A program made the translations under genes and the position numbers. The notes beneath the pieces were generated by a model. The model did not search any database. It saw only the letters and a list, made by a program, of their open reading frames with translations, and was not told where the DNA came from. From the NCBI RefSeq assembly GCF_009720675.1, contig NZ_WNJO01000006.1, forward strand, positions 62,001 to 126,000: 64,000 bases of DNA. Direction: 5' to 3'. Shown here piece after piece: positions 45,599 to 55,657 of the stretch. The stretch is from Secundilactobacillus folii (GTDB taxonomy: Bacteria; Bacillota; Bacilli; Lactobacillales; Lactobacillaceae). Numbering within the stretch: position 1 is the first letter of the stretch; each line of letters opens with the position of its first letter.

Positions 45599-46970
45599 GT
45601 TATTTAATACCAGTGCGTGGCGCATTACTCGCGTCTATGCTAGCCTGTTAGCTGGTATTGCCGTCATTTTGAGTCTGGTCATTATTTCAGTGGTCGGCGT
45701 TAAGCAGTATGATGCACAGAAACAAAAGGCCATCGGGATTGCTAGAGCACTTAAACGAAGTGAGATCAGTACGAAAGACGATTGGCTCTGGTGGCGCGCT
45801 GGCAGTTCAACGAATAATCATCATACGTTTATCCGGCTCAGACTGATCAAAAAGAACGGTTCAGAAAGTTATCTCTATTCGCCGAATACTAAAAGGTTTC
45901 TCACGAGGGCTCAAAAAAGCAAGGGGAAAAAGGTTTCAATGAACGTTTACTATTCTCCTAGGACGGGTTTTTATTACCATGCGAAGAGTTTGCAGTCAGA
46001 TAGTTCGTATGCTGCGATCCACTACGATGTTTGGGTTGAGTTAAACGGCGTCCTTAACTTACTCTGGCTGCTCATTCGGCTCATTTTGCTGATCACGTTT
46101 ATTTTTCTAGTTCTAGGCACATGGGTGATCTATTTGTTAGCACGCCGCCTCAATCAGCCATTAGTCCAACTCACTAAAACCACCAAAAAGATTAATCGTG
46201 ATCTGTCGGATCAATACCAGTCGCAATTACCCGTTCCTCAATCACCGCAGGAAGTGCATGATTTGAGCGTGGAGTTCAACCACCTATTACGCTCTTTAAG
46301 TGACCAAGCACAGGCGGACCGACAGTTTGTGTCAAATGCATCGCATGAGTTAAAGACGCCGATCGCAGCGATTCGGGGTCACGTGTCCCTGATTCAACGT
46401 CGTGGTCGATCACACCCAGATATCATTCCGACTTCTTTAGCCTTTATCGATCAGGAATCGGGAAGAATGCAGAGGTTGATCGAAAGCCTATTGCAACTTT
46501 CGCATGCTAATCAGCTCGAGCTGAAATTTGAGCAAGTCAATTTAAGTGAGCTAATGATTCAAATGGTGGCCGAATTGGGGTCAACTTTAAACCGCAAGAT
46601 CGAGGCCACTATCCAACCAGATGTCTTGGCAGTGACTAATTCCGACAGTATTCGTCAAATTTTGACGAGTTTGATGACGAACGCTCAAAAGTATTCACCA
46701 GCTGATCAGCCGATTGGACTGACGATGAACGCCACTGGTCGAAAAATCATGCTGACGGTTTCCGATTTTGGCCGTGGAGTTTCTGATGAAGAAAAGCCCC
46801 ACGTTTTCGAGCGCTTTTACCGAACCAAAGCGGTTCGCAATCAGGTTAAGGGCAACGGTCTTGGCCTAGCCATCGTTTATCAGCTAGTGCTGTTAATGCA
46901 CGGTGAGATCAAGGTTGAAGATAACGTGCCCAACGGTGCCTGCTTTACAGTGACCTTGCCCCAACAATGA
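45588..46970 (+). CDS. Sensor histidine kinase
   Basis: 460 residues. Two membrane segments (about 15-35 and 155-185) flank an extracellular sensor domain of about 120 residues rich in Ser, Lys and Tyr. A HAMP domain follows (about 185-245). The phosphoacceptor is His253 in ASHELKTPIAA. The ATP-binding domain has the N box LMTNAQKYSP and G boxes DFGRGVS and GNGLGLAIV. This is the standard partner of the preceding response regulator. The ligand is unknown; CiaH/LisK-like envelope sensing fits the neighbourhood. Confidence 0.95.
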   Translation: MKNRLFNTSAWRITRVYASLLAGIAVILSLVIISVVGVKQYDAQKQKAIGIARALKRSEISTKDDWLWWRAGSSTNNHHTFIRLRLIKKNGSESYLYSPNTKRFLTRAQKSKGKKVSMNVYYSPRTGFYYHAKSLQSDSSYAAIHYDVWVELNGVLNLLWLLIRLILLITFIFLVLGTWVIYLLARRLNQPLVQLTKTTKKINRDLSDQYQSQLPVPQSPQEVHDLSVEFNHLLRSLSDQAQADRQFVSNASHELKTPIAAIRGHVSLIQRRGRSHPDIIPTSLAFIDQESGRMQRLIESLLQLSHANQLELKFEQVNLSELMIQMVAELGSTLNRKIEATIQPDVLAVTNSDSIRQILTSLMTNAQKYSPADQPIGLTMNATGRKIMLTVSDFGRGVSDEEKPHVFERFYRTKAVRNQVKGNGLGLAIVYQLVLLMHGEIKVEDNVPNGACFTVTLPQQ

Positions 46971-47040
46971 AGCACGATACCACTTTTTAATTTTGAAACA
47001 TTAAATTAGACTGGCCATGAGCAATGACTCAAATGGTGAC

Positions 47041-47105
47041 CAGATAAGGTACTACTAGGTGAATTTCCAAAATCGGAAGTTCATCTGGCAGTACCTTATT
47101 TTTTA
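47041..47105. terminator. Long hairpin terminator after the two-component operon
   Basis: ATAAGGTACT pairs with AGTACCTTAT, extended inward through GGTGAATTTCC / GGAAGTTCATC, loop AAAATC, followed by a T run. Confidence 0.85.
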
Positions 47106-47425
47106 TGTTTGAGCGACTGACTACTGGTTTTGAACGCCTCATCTCCCAGTTTTACTCAAAGTTAAGGTTTGGTTCAAGCCGTTCATTTATAAACAATTCT
47201 CAGAAAAGTCCCCGCGCTTGGCCGTTTTAATGATTGATCTAAATGCCTGTTTAAAGCGGTTTGAAAGCATGATTGATTAAGAAAATACCCTTGGATAGCC
47301 TGTCCGTGGTGTGCAACATCTTCTAGTTTATGAGTTTTTCTCATCCTACTTTCTTATTTTATATATAGTAGCTTCTAAGAGCATTTTCTACAATGTTTCT
47401 AGTGATTAAAAAAGGGGTGCTTCTT
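47106..47425 (+). promoter_or_regulatory. Upstream region of the dlt operon
   Basis: About 320 bases without a gene. The best -10 candidate is TATATAGT near 47360-47370, with no clear -35. No obvious response-regulator repeat is visible, so control by the adjacent two-component system cannot be read from the sequence. Confidence 0.4.
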
Positions 47426-47605
47426 TTGCAGGATAAAAGCTCAAAAAAAGATGATCAAGTGATCGATGCGTGGATCAAACGGCATTCCAGCCTCGTTTAT
47501 TTTGGACTGAAGGTCGTCTGTTACACGGTGATTCTACTCGCCCTGATCTACCTCTATGATTATAACGGGGTCACCAGCGGTCACTTTATCTATAACGAAT
47601 TTTAA
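47426..47605 (+). CDS. dltX: Teichoic acid D-alanylation accessory peptide DltX
   Basis: 59 residues from TTG 47426, set by AAAGGGG at about eight bases; the frame from 47393 has no site. A short charged N-terminus precedes one membrane segment (about residues 21-42), and the protein ends FIYNEF, the conserved DltX tail. DltX is needed for D-alanine transfer to lipoteichoic acid together with DltB/C/D. It stands first in a complete dltXABCD operon. Confidence 0.92.
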   Translation: MQDKSSKKDDQVIDAWIKRHSSLVYFGLKVVCYTVILLALIYLYDYNGVTSGHFIYNEF

Positions 47606-47625
47606 ATGAATGGAAGTCAGCAATC

Positions 47626-49122
47626 ATGATCAATAATCTTATTCAAGCCATTTCAAATCAGGCTCATCAACACCCACAGCGAATCGCGTTTGACTACCTT
47701 GGGCAAACGGAGACCTACGCAACACTGGAGCAGCAATCAAGCCAACTGGCGGCTTGTCTGCAAGAATCCGAATTAGACAATGGTCCGATTCTGGTATTTG
47801 GCGGTCAGACCTTCGATATGCTGGTAGCCTTTCTTGGCAGCGTAAAAGCTGGTCGGGCTTTCATCCCAGTAGATGTTAATTCTGCTCCTGATCGGGTAGT
47901 TTCCATCCTGGAAACCGCGCAGCCTGCTCTGGTCATTGCAGTTGAGCCGTTGCCGGTTCATGTTAAGCCACGGGTTTTAAACTTTGATGACCTGCAAAGC
48001 ATTTACCGAACTTTTGAGCCGGTTTCTAAGGATGTTGACACTAAAGGCTCAGACGTTTTTTACACGATTTTTACTTCAGGGACAACTGGTAATCCTAAAG
48101 GTGTTCAGATCAGCCATACCAATTTATTGAGCTTTGTGAATTGGATGGATGATTGGGTAGATTATCAGCAGCAAAACGTTTTACTCCAGCCTTCCTTTTC
48201 CTTTGATTTATCGGTGATGGCGATTTATCCCACGCTAGCCAACGGCGGGACGTTGAAAGTTTTGCCAAAACAGAGTACGGATAATTTTATGTTAATGTTT
48301 GCTGCACTGCCCAAAATGAAGCTGAACCTATGGATCTCAACGCCTTCACTGATCGATATCTGTCTGTTAGACCCCAATTTTGACCAGCATCATTATCCGG
48401 ACTTAAAAACGTTTATCTTTTGCGGTGAAGAGTTGACGCACCAAACAGCGGCAAAGCTAAAGCAGCGATTCAGTGATGCTCATATTTACAACACCTATGG
48501 ACCTACCGAAGCAACTGTTGCGGTCACTCGTGTCGAAATTACAACGGCGATCCTAGCGAAGTATGAGCGGTTGCCAATTGGGTATGTTAAACCGGATACC
48601 CAGATCTTAATTGATACTAATGCCCACGATACTAAGGGTGAGCTATTGATTTGCGGTCCAAGCGTGTCTAAGGGTTATTTGAATAATCCAAGAAAGACCG
48701 CCCAAGTATTTGAACACCCTGGTCAATACCAACTCTACCGCAGTGGTGATCTTGGCTATTACGAAGATCAGCTGCTGTTTTACAACGGCCGAACCGATTT
48801 TCAAATTAAATTAAACGGTTATCGCATTGAACTGGAAGAAGTTAACCATTACCTGGCAAATTTGGCACTGATCAAGCAGGGCGTAGCAGTGCCTAAATAT
48901 GACCAGAATCATAAGGTTAAACAGCTAGTAGCCGTTGTTGTGCCGCAAGAATCGACGGCTGCTGATTCAACGTTGGTCAGCTCTTTAAAGCAGCAGCTAA
49001 GCCACAATATTATGCCGTACATGATGCCTCAACGGTTCATCTTCAAAGACCAGTTACCGCTTAGTGCAAACGGTAAGGTCGATATTAAAGCCTTGATTGC
49101 GGGCGTAAACGTCAATGATTAA
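47626..49122 (+). CDS. dltA: D-alanine-D-alanyl carrier protein ligase
   Basis: Adenylates D-alanine and loads it on the DltC carrier. 498 residues, cytoplasmic. The adenylation-domain core motif FTSGTTGNPKG lies near residue 150, NTYGPTEATVA near 290, YRSGDLG near 370, and the catalytic lysine in LSANGKVDI at the C-terminus. It overlaps dltB by eight bases. Confidence 0.97.
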   Translation: MINNLIQAISNQAHQHPQRIAFDYLGQTETYATLEQQSSQLAACLQESELDNGPILVFGGQTFDMLVAFLGSVKAGRAFIPVDVNSAPDRVVSILETAQPALVIAVEPLPVHVKPRVLNFDDLQSIYRTFEPVSKDVDTKGSDVFYTIFTSGTTGNPKGVQISHTNLLSFVNWMDDWVDYQQQNVLLQPSFSFDLSVMAIYPTLANGGTLKVLPKQSTDNFMLMFAALPKMKLNLWISTPSLIDICLLDPNFDQHHYPDLKTFIFCGEELTHQTAAKLKQRFSDAHIYNTYGPTEATVAVTRVEITTAILAKYERLPIGYVKPDTQILIDTNAHDTKGELLICGPSVSKGYLNNPRKTAQVFEHPGQYQLYRSGDLGYYEDQLLFYNGRTDFQIKLNGYRIELEEVNHYLANLALIKQGVAVPKYDQNHKVKQLVAVVVPQESTAADSTLVSSLKQQLSHNIMPYMMPQRFIFKDQLPLSANGKVDIKALIAGVNVND

Positions 49123-50329
49123 TTTGCAACCGTACGCCAGTCCGACCTACTTCATTCTTTTGATCATCACGCTGTTGCCGGCCATGATTGCACTGTACTA
49201 TGGCAGGCGTTTGCAGATATACGAAGCGGTGTGGACATTTGGCTTCTTAGTTTTGACATTTGGCGGGAATAAGTGGCATCAAGGGCTGGCTTTGATTTTC
49301 TACGTGATTTTCCAGTTACTGTTGATCCTGTTGTATCAGCGTTATCGCAAGCAGCACAATAGCACCGTGGTTTTTATCACAATGGTACTGTTGAGTATTT
49401 TACCGTTAGTTTGCGTTAAATTAGCAGCTGGTCTAGCCTTACAAAAATTATCATTCCTGGGCTTTTTAGGGATCAGTTACCTGACATTTAAAACTGTTCA
49501 GATCATCATGGAACAGCGTGATGGGACTATTAAAGCGATTCGGGCACGGAATTTTTTGCGGTTTCTGCTGTTTTTCCCAACCGTTTCGTCAGGTCCAATT
49601 GACCGGTTCAGACGGTTTCAAGCCGATGTGGTTAAGCTTCCCGATCGCGATACCTACGCGCGGATGTTAGACAAGGGCACCCAATTTCTATTTCGGGGTT
49701 TTGTGTACAAATACATGCTGGGATATTTATTTGGCACCCTGTGGCTGCCAAAGATAGCGCAGCTGGCGATGGCTCATCGTCAAGCTTTCCACGGCCTCGG
49801 ACTGTCCTGGTCGTTGCTGTTTTATATGTATGATTACAGTATGTACCTGTTCTTTGACTTTGCCGGTTACAGCATGTTTGCAATCGGTATCAGTTACTTT
49901 TTGGGAATCAAGACGCCCCAGAACTTCAACGCGCCGTTTATTTCCCACAACATCAAGGATTTTTGGAATCGCTGGCACATGTCATTGTCATTTTGGTTTC
50001 GGGACTTTATTTTTATGCGGGTGACGTTTTTTATCATGAAGAAACGCCTGATGAAAAATCCCGTTCGAATCTCCCAGGTAGCCTATTTGATCAACTTTTT
50101 GGTGATGGGCTTTTGGCATGGTCTAACCTGGTATTACATTGTTTACGGGCTTTTCCATGCGGTGGCCATCATTTTGAATGACGTTTGGCTCCGGTTCAAG
50201 AAAAAGCATCTGAAGGGCTTACCGCATAATTCATTGACGGAAGGTATAGCTATCTTCATCACCTTTAACACGGTTTGCTTGAGCTTTTTAATTTTCTCTG
50301 GTTTCTTAAATACACTCTGGTTCAGATAG
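49115..50329 (+). CDS. dltB: D-alanyl transfer protein DltB (MBOAT family)
   Basis: 404 residues, polytopic membrane O-acyltransferase that passes D-alanine from DltC across the membrane. About 11 hydrophobic segments are seen. MBOAT markers include WNRWHMSLSFWFRDF and the catalytic-region histidine in FWHGLTWYY. It is in the middle of the dlt operon, overlapping dltA. Confidence 0.97.
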   Translation: MINLQPYASPTYFILLIITLLPAMIALYYGRRLQIYEAVWTFGFLVLTFGGNKWHQGLALIFYVIFQLLLILLYQRYRKQHNSTVVFITMVLLSILPLVCVKLAAGLALQKLSFLGFLGISYLTFKTVQIIMEQRDGTIKAIRARNFLRFLLFFPTVSSGPIDRFRRFQADVVKLPDRDTYARMLDKGTQFLFRGFVYKYMLGYLFGTLWLPKIAQLAMAHRQAFHGLGLSWSLLFYMYDYSMYLFFDFAGYSMFAIGISYFLGIKTPQNFNAPFISHNIKDFWNRWHMSLSFWFRDFIFMRVTFFIMKKRLMKNPVRISQVAYLINFLVMGFWHGLTWYYIVYGLFHAVAIILNDVWLRFKKKHLKGLPHNSLTEGIAIFITFNTVCLSFLIFSGFLNTLWFR

Positions 50330-50341
50330 GAGAAAACACTA

Positions 50342-50575
50342 ATGAATAATGAAAAAAAGATTCTTCAAATTTTAAATGAGTTAACTGGTACCGATGTTTC
50401 AAACAAGCGCGACGATAACCTGTTTGAGACTGGTTTAATGGATTCAATGGCTTCGGTTCAGTTAGTCGTTGACTTGGAGGAAGCCTGCCACGTAACGATT
50501 CCCATTTCGGAATTTGACCGCAATGAATGGGATACCGCTAATAAAATTATTCAAAAGGTTGCGACGTTACAATGA
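50342..50575 (+). CDS. dltC: D-alanyl carrier protein DltC
   Basis: 77 residues, acyl-carrier type. The phosphopantetheine site is Ser35 in GLMDSMASVQ. AGGAG lies upstream. It overlaps dltD by four bases (ATGA). Confidence 0.96.
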   Translation: MNNEKKILQILNELTGTDVSNKRDDNLFETGLMDSMASVQLVVDLEEACHVTIPISEFDRNEWDTANKIIQKVATLQ

Positions 50576-51825
50576 AAAAGAAACACACACTGTTGCTGGC
50601 TATCGCACCGGTGATCATTGCGCTTGGTGTGGTGGCCATGCTGCTCGGAATACCCCGCAAGGCAAAACACTATTCCCAAAACCAATTGGAGCTAGCCTCG
50701 ATCTCCTTGGCCTACAACGTTTTTAAAGGGCAATCGATCAAGACCCAAGCCATGGATCACGGCTATGTGCCGTTTTTTGGCTCATCAGAACTGGCTCGCT
50801 TAGATTTCACCCATCCGAGTGTTTTAGCCGCTAAGTACCATCGCCCATACCGGCCATTTTTACTTGGACGTGCAGGCACGCAATCGCTGGCTCAGTATTT
50901 TGAGATGCAAGATATGCTGCCACAATTGCATCATCGAAAGGCCATCGTGATTGTGTCACCGCAGTGGTTTACTAAACACGGGCAGCTCAGCCCGGCCTTT
51001 AAAATATTTTACTCGCCGTTAGCGACTACCAGTTGGCTACTTAAAGCTAAGCCTAGTCCTACTGACCAATATGCGGCAAAGCGCTTATTAGCCATGCACT
51101 CACAGGCAAATAAGGGCGTCATGGGTTCAGCCGTCAGGCGGATGGCGACCGGGCATTCAATTACCGGCAGTCAGCGGCAGTACCTCCAATTCCGGTCCAA
51201 AATGCTGCACAATGAAGACCAACTGTTTGCGCAACTAAAAATCATCAACAAATTACCAAGGCTTCATAAACAAGAGCGACGGTTACCTGCTACCTATAAT
51301 CGGGCGCAGTTGTTCCGGTTAGCAAACCGAATTGGTAAACGTTCAACCGATAATAATCGCTTAGGCATTGACAAACAGCTGTACAAAAAGCGGCTCAGTC
51401 ATGGTCGAATCAAGCACATGAGAAACCGGCAGATTCATTATGACTATCTCCACTCACCAGAGTACAGCGACTTGGAACTACTGCTGAGTACGTTTAAACA
51501 GCAGGGGACTGACGTGATGTTTGTCATTCCGCCGGTGAATGGGAAATGGGCGCGCTACACTGGTTTACCAATGAAGATGATGGCCCAAAACACCAAAAAG
51601 ATTAAGCAGCAACTACAAAGTCAGGGCTTTGATCAAATCGTGGATCTGAGCCGCGATGGTAATAAGCCGTACTTTATGCAGGATACGATTCATTTAGGCT
51701 GGCAGGGTTGGTTAACCCTGGATCAGCGAGTGAAGCCATTCTTGGAGCAACGACAAACGAGGCCCAAACTCCATTTGAACAACTATTACTTCAGTAAGAC
51801 TTGGCAGAATAAAGTCGTTAAATAA
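50572..51825 (+). CDS. dltD: D-alanyl-lipoteichoic acid biosynthesis protein DltD
   Basis: 417 residues with one N-terminal membrane anchor (about 6-25) and an extracellular SGNH-like domain. The serine motif is GSSELAR near 80, and the C-terminal DTIHLGWQGW contains the catalytic Asp/His pair. It is the last gene of the operon and is followed by a long bidirectional hairpin. DltD delivers D-alanine to teichoic acids and lowers the negative charge of the wall. Confidence 0.96.
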   Translation: MKKKHTLLLAIAPVIIALGVVAMLLGIPRKAKHYSQNQLELASISLAYNVFKGQSIKTQAMDHGYVPFFGSSELARLDFTHPSVLAAKYHRPYRPFLLGRAGTQSLAQYFEMQDMLPQLHHRKAIVIVSPQWFTKHGQLSPAFKIFYSPLATTSWLLKAKPSPTDQYAAKRLLAMHSQANKGVMGSAVRRMATGHSITGSQRQYLQFRSKMLHNEDQLFAQLKIINKLPRLHKQERRLPATYNRAQLFRLANRIGKRSTDNNRLGIDKQLYKKRLSHGRIKHMRNRQIHYDYLHSPEYSDLELLLSTFKQQGTDVMFVIPPVNGKWARYTGLPMKMMAQNTKKIKQQLQSQGFDQIVDLSRDGNKPYFMQDTIHLGWQGWLTLDQRVKPFLEQRQTRPKLHLNNYYFSKTWQNKVVK

Positions 51826-51894
51826 GTTATCTAAACCGCAGTTGAAGTTCTCAGACACTGACGGCAGGGCGATAACTGGCACCTAGGTCTCAGT

Positions 51895-51960
51895 AAACAC
51901 TAAACGCTACTAGGCAATTTTTCAGTACCGGAAGACTTGTCTAGTAGCGCTTTGTGTTAG
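51895..51960. terminator. Bidirectional terminator between dlt operon and GDPD gene
   Basis: AACACTAAACGCTACTAG pairs with CTAGTAGCGCTTTGTGTT, with an inner GCAA/TTGT extension. Confidence 0.8.
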
Positions 51961-51969
51961 TGACCGTCA

Positions 51970-53754
51970 TTAATTCAGTGGCAGATTAGAGGATGGAACG
52001 TCGATAATGTAATCTTCCAGCCGGGTAGCATAGGTTGGGTGATTCAAATTAGCATTCACCGTCCTTTTAAGCTGCGACAAATTGTCAGTGATGATACCAT
52101 TGACACCCTGAAACAGAGCGATTTGGACGGCGTTATCTGAATCGACCGTCCAGGCATAGACGCGCTGATGCCGCGCGTTAGCCTGATCCACGAAACTATC
52201 GGTCAGTGTGGTGTACTCCATGGTGTAGGCGTTGGCCTTGGTGTGTGGAAAGGACAGGTTGTACGGCAGAATAAAGCTGACAAACTGCTTTGGGTCCTGC
52301 TTTTTCAGCCCTTTGATGACTGGATACGACAGTGAATGCACCTCATCGTGATCCCGGCGCAAGCGCTTACCGTACCGCTGAACAAACAGTTTTAACATAT
52401 CAGGAGAATCGTGGGAAGTCACTTTGATCTCCACCAATAATTTTTGGTGCAGCTTTTCAGCGGCTGTCAAATACTGATTGAAACTGGCCACTTTAGCTGC
52501 GTAGCCGTTTTCTCTTGCCGTCAATGACGTGATCTGTTTTAAGGTCATTTGATATGGATCCTGATTCACGCCAGTCAAGTTTTTTAAATTATTATCGTGC
52601 ATGACCACGAATTGGTGGTCCCTAGTCTCATGAATATCCATTTCAACGTAGTCGGGGTGTTCACGGCTAGTTTTTCTTAATGCCGGAATGGTATTTTGCA
52701 CGCCATTACCATTGTCAACGCCACGGTGTGAGATCTCCAGTGGGCGGCTGACCGTCAAGCCCTTCAAGTAGATAACGTTAAAGCCAACGATGCCCACTGC
52801 GACCAATAGAATGGCTGCTACGGTAAGCACCCGTGGCCGGCGGCGTTTATGAATGAACGGCGAGCGTTCAACGTTTGAGATAATAAGATCTGACATCAAA
52901 ATCCGCATCAAGCCAAACGTCGAGAAAATCAGTACGAATTGCGAAACGATTTGAATGAACACCATGTTGAGAATGGCTACTGGAAAAGCGATTGGATAGA
53001 GCCAGTGATCAGCTAAGCTTTGCCCGCCGATAATCAACAAGTAGCAGATTGCACCGAAGACGGTGACGGTAACTGACAGCATTAAAATACTGAGGAAGTA
53101 ATCCCAGGTGTGATGGTGGGTTTTATGCCAACTGTCGGTGATTGCTTGCCGGACGGAGGTTTGGCGGATGACCAGATTAGGCAGCACGAATAGTAAGCGC
53201 AATCCAAGGTATAAAACCAGCAGGTAAGCGATCACCAATAATGCAGTTAACCAGACTTTTGATAACATGAACGTGATGATAAAGTCGGGGATCTTAACTT
53301 TTGCTAGTAGCGCAGTTTTGAAACCAATCCCGGCAAATGGCAGTATCAAGATAAAGTAACCAAGAAAAAAGAAGAATGATGACACTGATAGCTTCGGGGT
53401 GAGTGATAAAGTATCGCGGATGATCGTGCGAAACGCGAAGCCGTGCTTTGCTTTAATATCGTACATACCAAGCATCAAAAAGGAAAATTGCCAGTAAATA
53501 AACAGCAGTGCCAAAACTAAAATGAACAGTAACGCCAGCGTCGTAAAAGGGTGATCCAGTAAAATATTGCCGATATTGGTATACGACACGTAATCGACAC
53601 CGCCGATGTCAAGTGTCGTCGAGGTTAACCACCCCAGAAATGGAATCAGCAGTAGACCGATGACTACGTTGATCCCTAAAATTAGCGCAGTATAGGCCAC
53701 CCAATTCTGGAAAAAGTCCTTGCGAATCGTGTTGATCAATCTGAGATGTTTCAT
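51970..53754 (-). CDS. Membrane-anchored glycerophosphodiester phosphodiesterase
   Basis: 594 residues. The N-terminal 310 residues hold seven to eight membrane segments (glycerophosphoryl diester phosphodiesterase membrane domain). A further anchor at about 325-345 leads into a C-terminal GDPD domain (about 355-575). Catalytic elements are SHRG, the metal-binding EMDIHETRD and VVMHD. Such proteins act on the outer face and may cut glycerophosphate esters or teichoic acid-like polymers. The gene is convergent with the dlt operon, which modifies the same polymers. Confidence 0.93.
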   Translation of the reverse strand: MKHLRLINTIRKDFFQNWVAYTALILGINVVIGLLLIPFLGWLTSTTLDIGGVDYVSYTNIGNILLDHPFTTLALLFILVLALLFIYWQFSFLMLGMYDIKAKHGFAFRTIIRDTLSLTPKLSVSSFFFFLGYFILILPFAGIGFKTALLAKVKIPDFIITFMLSKVWLTALLVIAYLLVLYLGLRLLFVLPNLVIRQTSVRQAITDSWHKTHHHTWDYFLSILMLSVTVTVFGAICYLLIIGGQSLADHWLYPIAFPVAILNMVFIQIVSQFVLIFSTFGLMRILMSDLIISNVERSPFIHKRRRPRVLTVAAILLVAVGIVGFNVIYLKGLTVSRPLEISHRGVDNGNGVQNTIPALRKTSREHPDYVEMDIHETRDHQFVVMHDNNLKNLTGVNQDPYQMTLKQITSLTARENGYAAKVASFNQYLTAAEKLHQKLLVEIKVTSHDSPDMLKLFVQRYGKRLRRDHDEVHSLSYPVIKGLKKQDPKQFVSFILPYNLSFPHTKANAYTMEYTTLTDSFVDQANARHQRVYAWTVDSDNAVQIALFQGVNGIITDNLSQLKRTVNANLNHPTYATRLEDYIIDVPSSNLPLN

Positions 53755-53867
53755 CTGTCATTACCCCAATCATCGATATTCCTACTGGGTCTATAATACC
53801 AATTTAAGCGGTGTTTGGCAGGGAAAATTGTCACTCTAAATACAATTGAATCAATCACGATACAAAC

Positions 53868-53918
53868 CAAAAACTCATCAGTCAAGAAGCTTCACTTGGA
53901 AGCTTCTTGACTGATGAG
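53868..53918 (-). terminator. Intrinsic terminator of the aldo/keto reductase gene
   Basis: A 19-bp perfect stem (CTCATCAGTCAAGAAGCTT and its complement) with a T run only on the minus strand. Confidence 0.92.
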
Positions 53919-53948
53919 ATCTGATTTAAAGCAAATATGATGTGTTAT

Positions 53949-54917
53949 TTACAGCGATTTTAACTGCGATAGAACGGCTTGTGGCAGATTCAGTTCAGCT
54001 GCATGTACTGCATCATCAATGTAGCTAACTTTGCTGGCACCAAGTAGGGCGGTGGTGATACCAGGAATCGCCAGTACCCCGGCAAAGGCCAGTTGAGTCA
54101 TTGAAATGCCAGCGTCATCGGCAATTTTTTTGAACTTGGTGACCCGTTTTGAATCTTCATCATTAAAGTATTCTTTGATCAGTAAAGGTTCACCGTGAGC
54201 GGCCCGGCTATCTGCCGGCATTGCCCCGTTCAGGTACTTGCCGGTTAAAACGCCACGGGCTAGGGGACTGTAAGCCAGAAAACCGATCTGTGAACGCTGT
54301 GCTAGGTGCAAAACGTCAGCGTCATCGTGGTCTGACAAGATGTTATAGCGGTTTTGCAACGAAACCATGGGGTTCAACCGGCGTTCTTTAATGATTTCCA
54401 AGGCCCGGGTCAACTGTTCTTCATTATAGTTTGAAACTCCATAATAGCGAATCTTGCCAGCATCCACCAATTCACTGAGCGTGGTTAGCGTTTCTGCTAG
54501 CGGGGTGTTGTTATCAAATAGATGCGCTTGATAAAGATCCAAGTGATCGGTTTGCAGCCGTTCGAGTGAGGCATCGATCTGCTGGGTGATATGCTGACGG
54601 GAAAGGGTGGGATTGCTCATCACCGGATTGGTGTTAGAGCCAACCTTAGAAGCTAAAATGACCTTGGAACGGGCACCGGGATGCTTTTTGAACCAGTTGC
54701 CAATAATGGTTTCCGAGCTGCCATCACCGTAGGGCGGTTTTTCGTCTTGACCAGGGCCGTAATAGTCTGCGGTATCAATTAGGTTGATTCCAGATTCCAG
54801 TGAGTGATCCAAAATGGCATCGGAGTCTTCTTCTGAGATCCACCGGCCAAATGCCATGGTGCCTAATCCGATTCGCGTCACGTTTAATGAACTACTACCA
54901 AGTTTTTGAGTATTCAT
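53949..54917 (-). CDS. Aldo/keto reductase
   Basis: 322 residues, a TIM-barrel NADPH-dependent reductase. The N-terminal GLGTMAFG, the DTADYYGPGQDE catalytic Asp/Tyr region, the SKVG lysine and the QAHLFD histidine position are intact. The C-terminal GASKVSYIDDAVHA binds the cofactor. It resembles the YhdN/IolS-type group. The substrate is unknown. It is monocistronic with a very strong terminator. Confidence 0.92.
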   Translation of the reverse strand: MNTQKLGSSSLNVTRIGLGTMAFGRWISEEDSDAILDHSLESGINLIDTADYYGPGQDEKPPYGDGSSETIIGNWFKKHPGARSKVILASKVGSNTNPVMSNPTLSRQHITQQIDASLERLQTDHLDLYQAHLFDNNTPLAETLTTLSELVDAGKIRYYGVSNYNEEQLTRALEIIKERRLNPMVSLQNRYNILSDHDDADVLHLAQRSQIGFLAYSPLARGVLTGKYLNGAMPADSRAAHGEPLLIKEYFNDEDSKRVTKFKKIADDAGISMTQLAFAGVLAIPGITTALLGASKVSYIDDAVHAAELNLPQAVLSQLKSL

Positions 54918-55111
54918 ATTTGCTGCCTACTTTCTTGAATGTTGAAACGTATCATCACAGCTATATTTGACTTAGTTGAAATTTTGATCACTCGTTTAAA
55001 GCATGATTCATTATCAATGCTAAGCTTATGACTGTATTTTAATATTAGCCCTTGAATCACGGTCTAAGTCAAACAATTTGAACGATTCGTACGGGGATTT
55101 TATTTTGACCA

Positions 55112-55657
55112 CTAGAGCTTAGCCAATTCGTTTAGGAGGGCAGCCTTAATGAGTGGAATCTGAGCGGCGTTATAGACGTCGAAATAGACCTGGTTGTGAA
55201 AGTTTTGACACTGGTCAATGCCGACGTACCGGAACGAAATGTCCAGGGGCTGTAACAGATCCGGTACGGTCAATCCTTTAGTTAACGCGTTATTGGGCGC
55301 GTAGGTTTCCGGTACCGCCGCCAAAGTGGTGACGTAAGCGAACTGTTTACCGGTCATCAAGGCAACCGGCTGACCGTTTTCATCGGCGTCGTAGAACTTG
55401 TGTAGGGCAAAGACGTCATCAATATAGCGTTTTAGCCCCCACGGCACCGCATACCAGTAAAGCGGGAAAAATAACAGGATCAAATCGGCCCAGCGAAATT
55501 TCTCGTATTCTTCGCCAGCTTGGTAGTTGGTCACAGCTGTCAGTTGGAGATCGTTGTGAGCTGCTAGCGTGTTTTGGCTCAAATCCACCAGCATCTGGGT
55601 CAGTTTACCACCGGCATCGGGATGGGGTGTGTAGCCATTGATCAGAAGAATTTTCAT
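55112..55657 (-). CDS. Flavodoxin-fold NAD(P)H oxidoreductase
   Basis: 181 residues from ATG 55657, set by AAGAGGT; the longer frame to 55759 has no site. The NGYTPHPDAGGKL loop near residue 7, the FPLYWYAVPWGLKRYIDDVF segment near 75 and the YVTTLAA motif match the NQO1/MdaB-type flavin quinone reductases. It probably reduces quinones by two electrons using NAD(P)H. Single gene. Confidence 0.87.
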   Translation of the reverse strand: MKILLINGYTPHPDAGGKLTQMLVDLSQNTLAAHNDLQLTAVTNYQAGEEYEKFRWADLILLFFPLYWYAVPWGLKRYIDDVFALHKFYDADENGQPVALMTGKQFAYVTTLAAVPETYAPNNALTKGLTVPDLLQPLDISFRYVGIDQCQNFHNQVYFDVYNAAQIPLIKAALLNELAKL

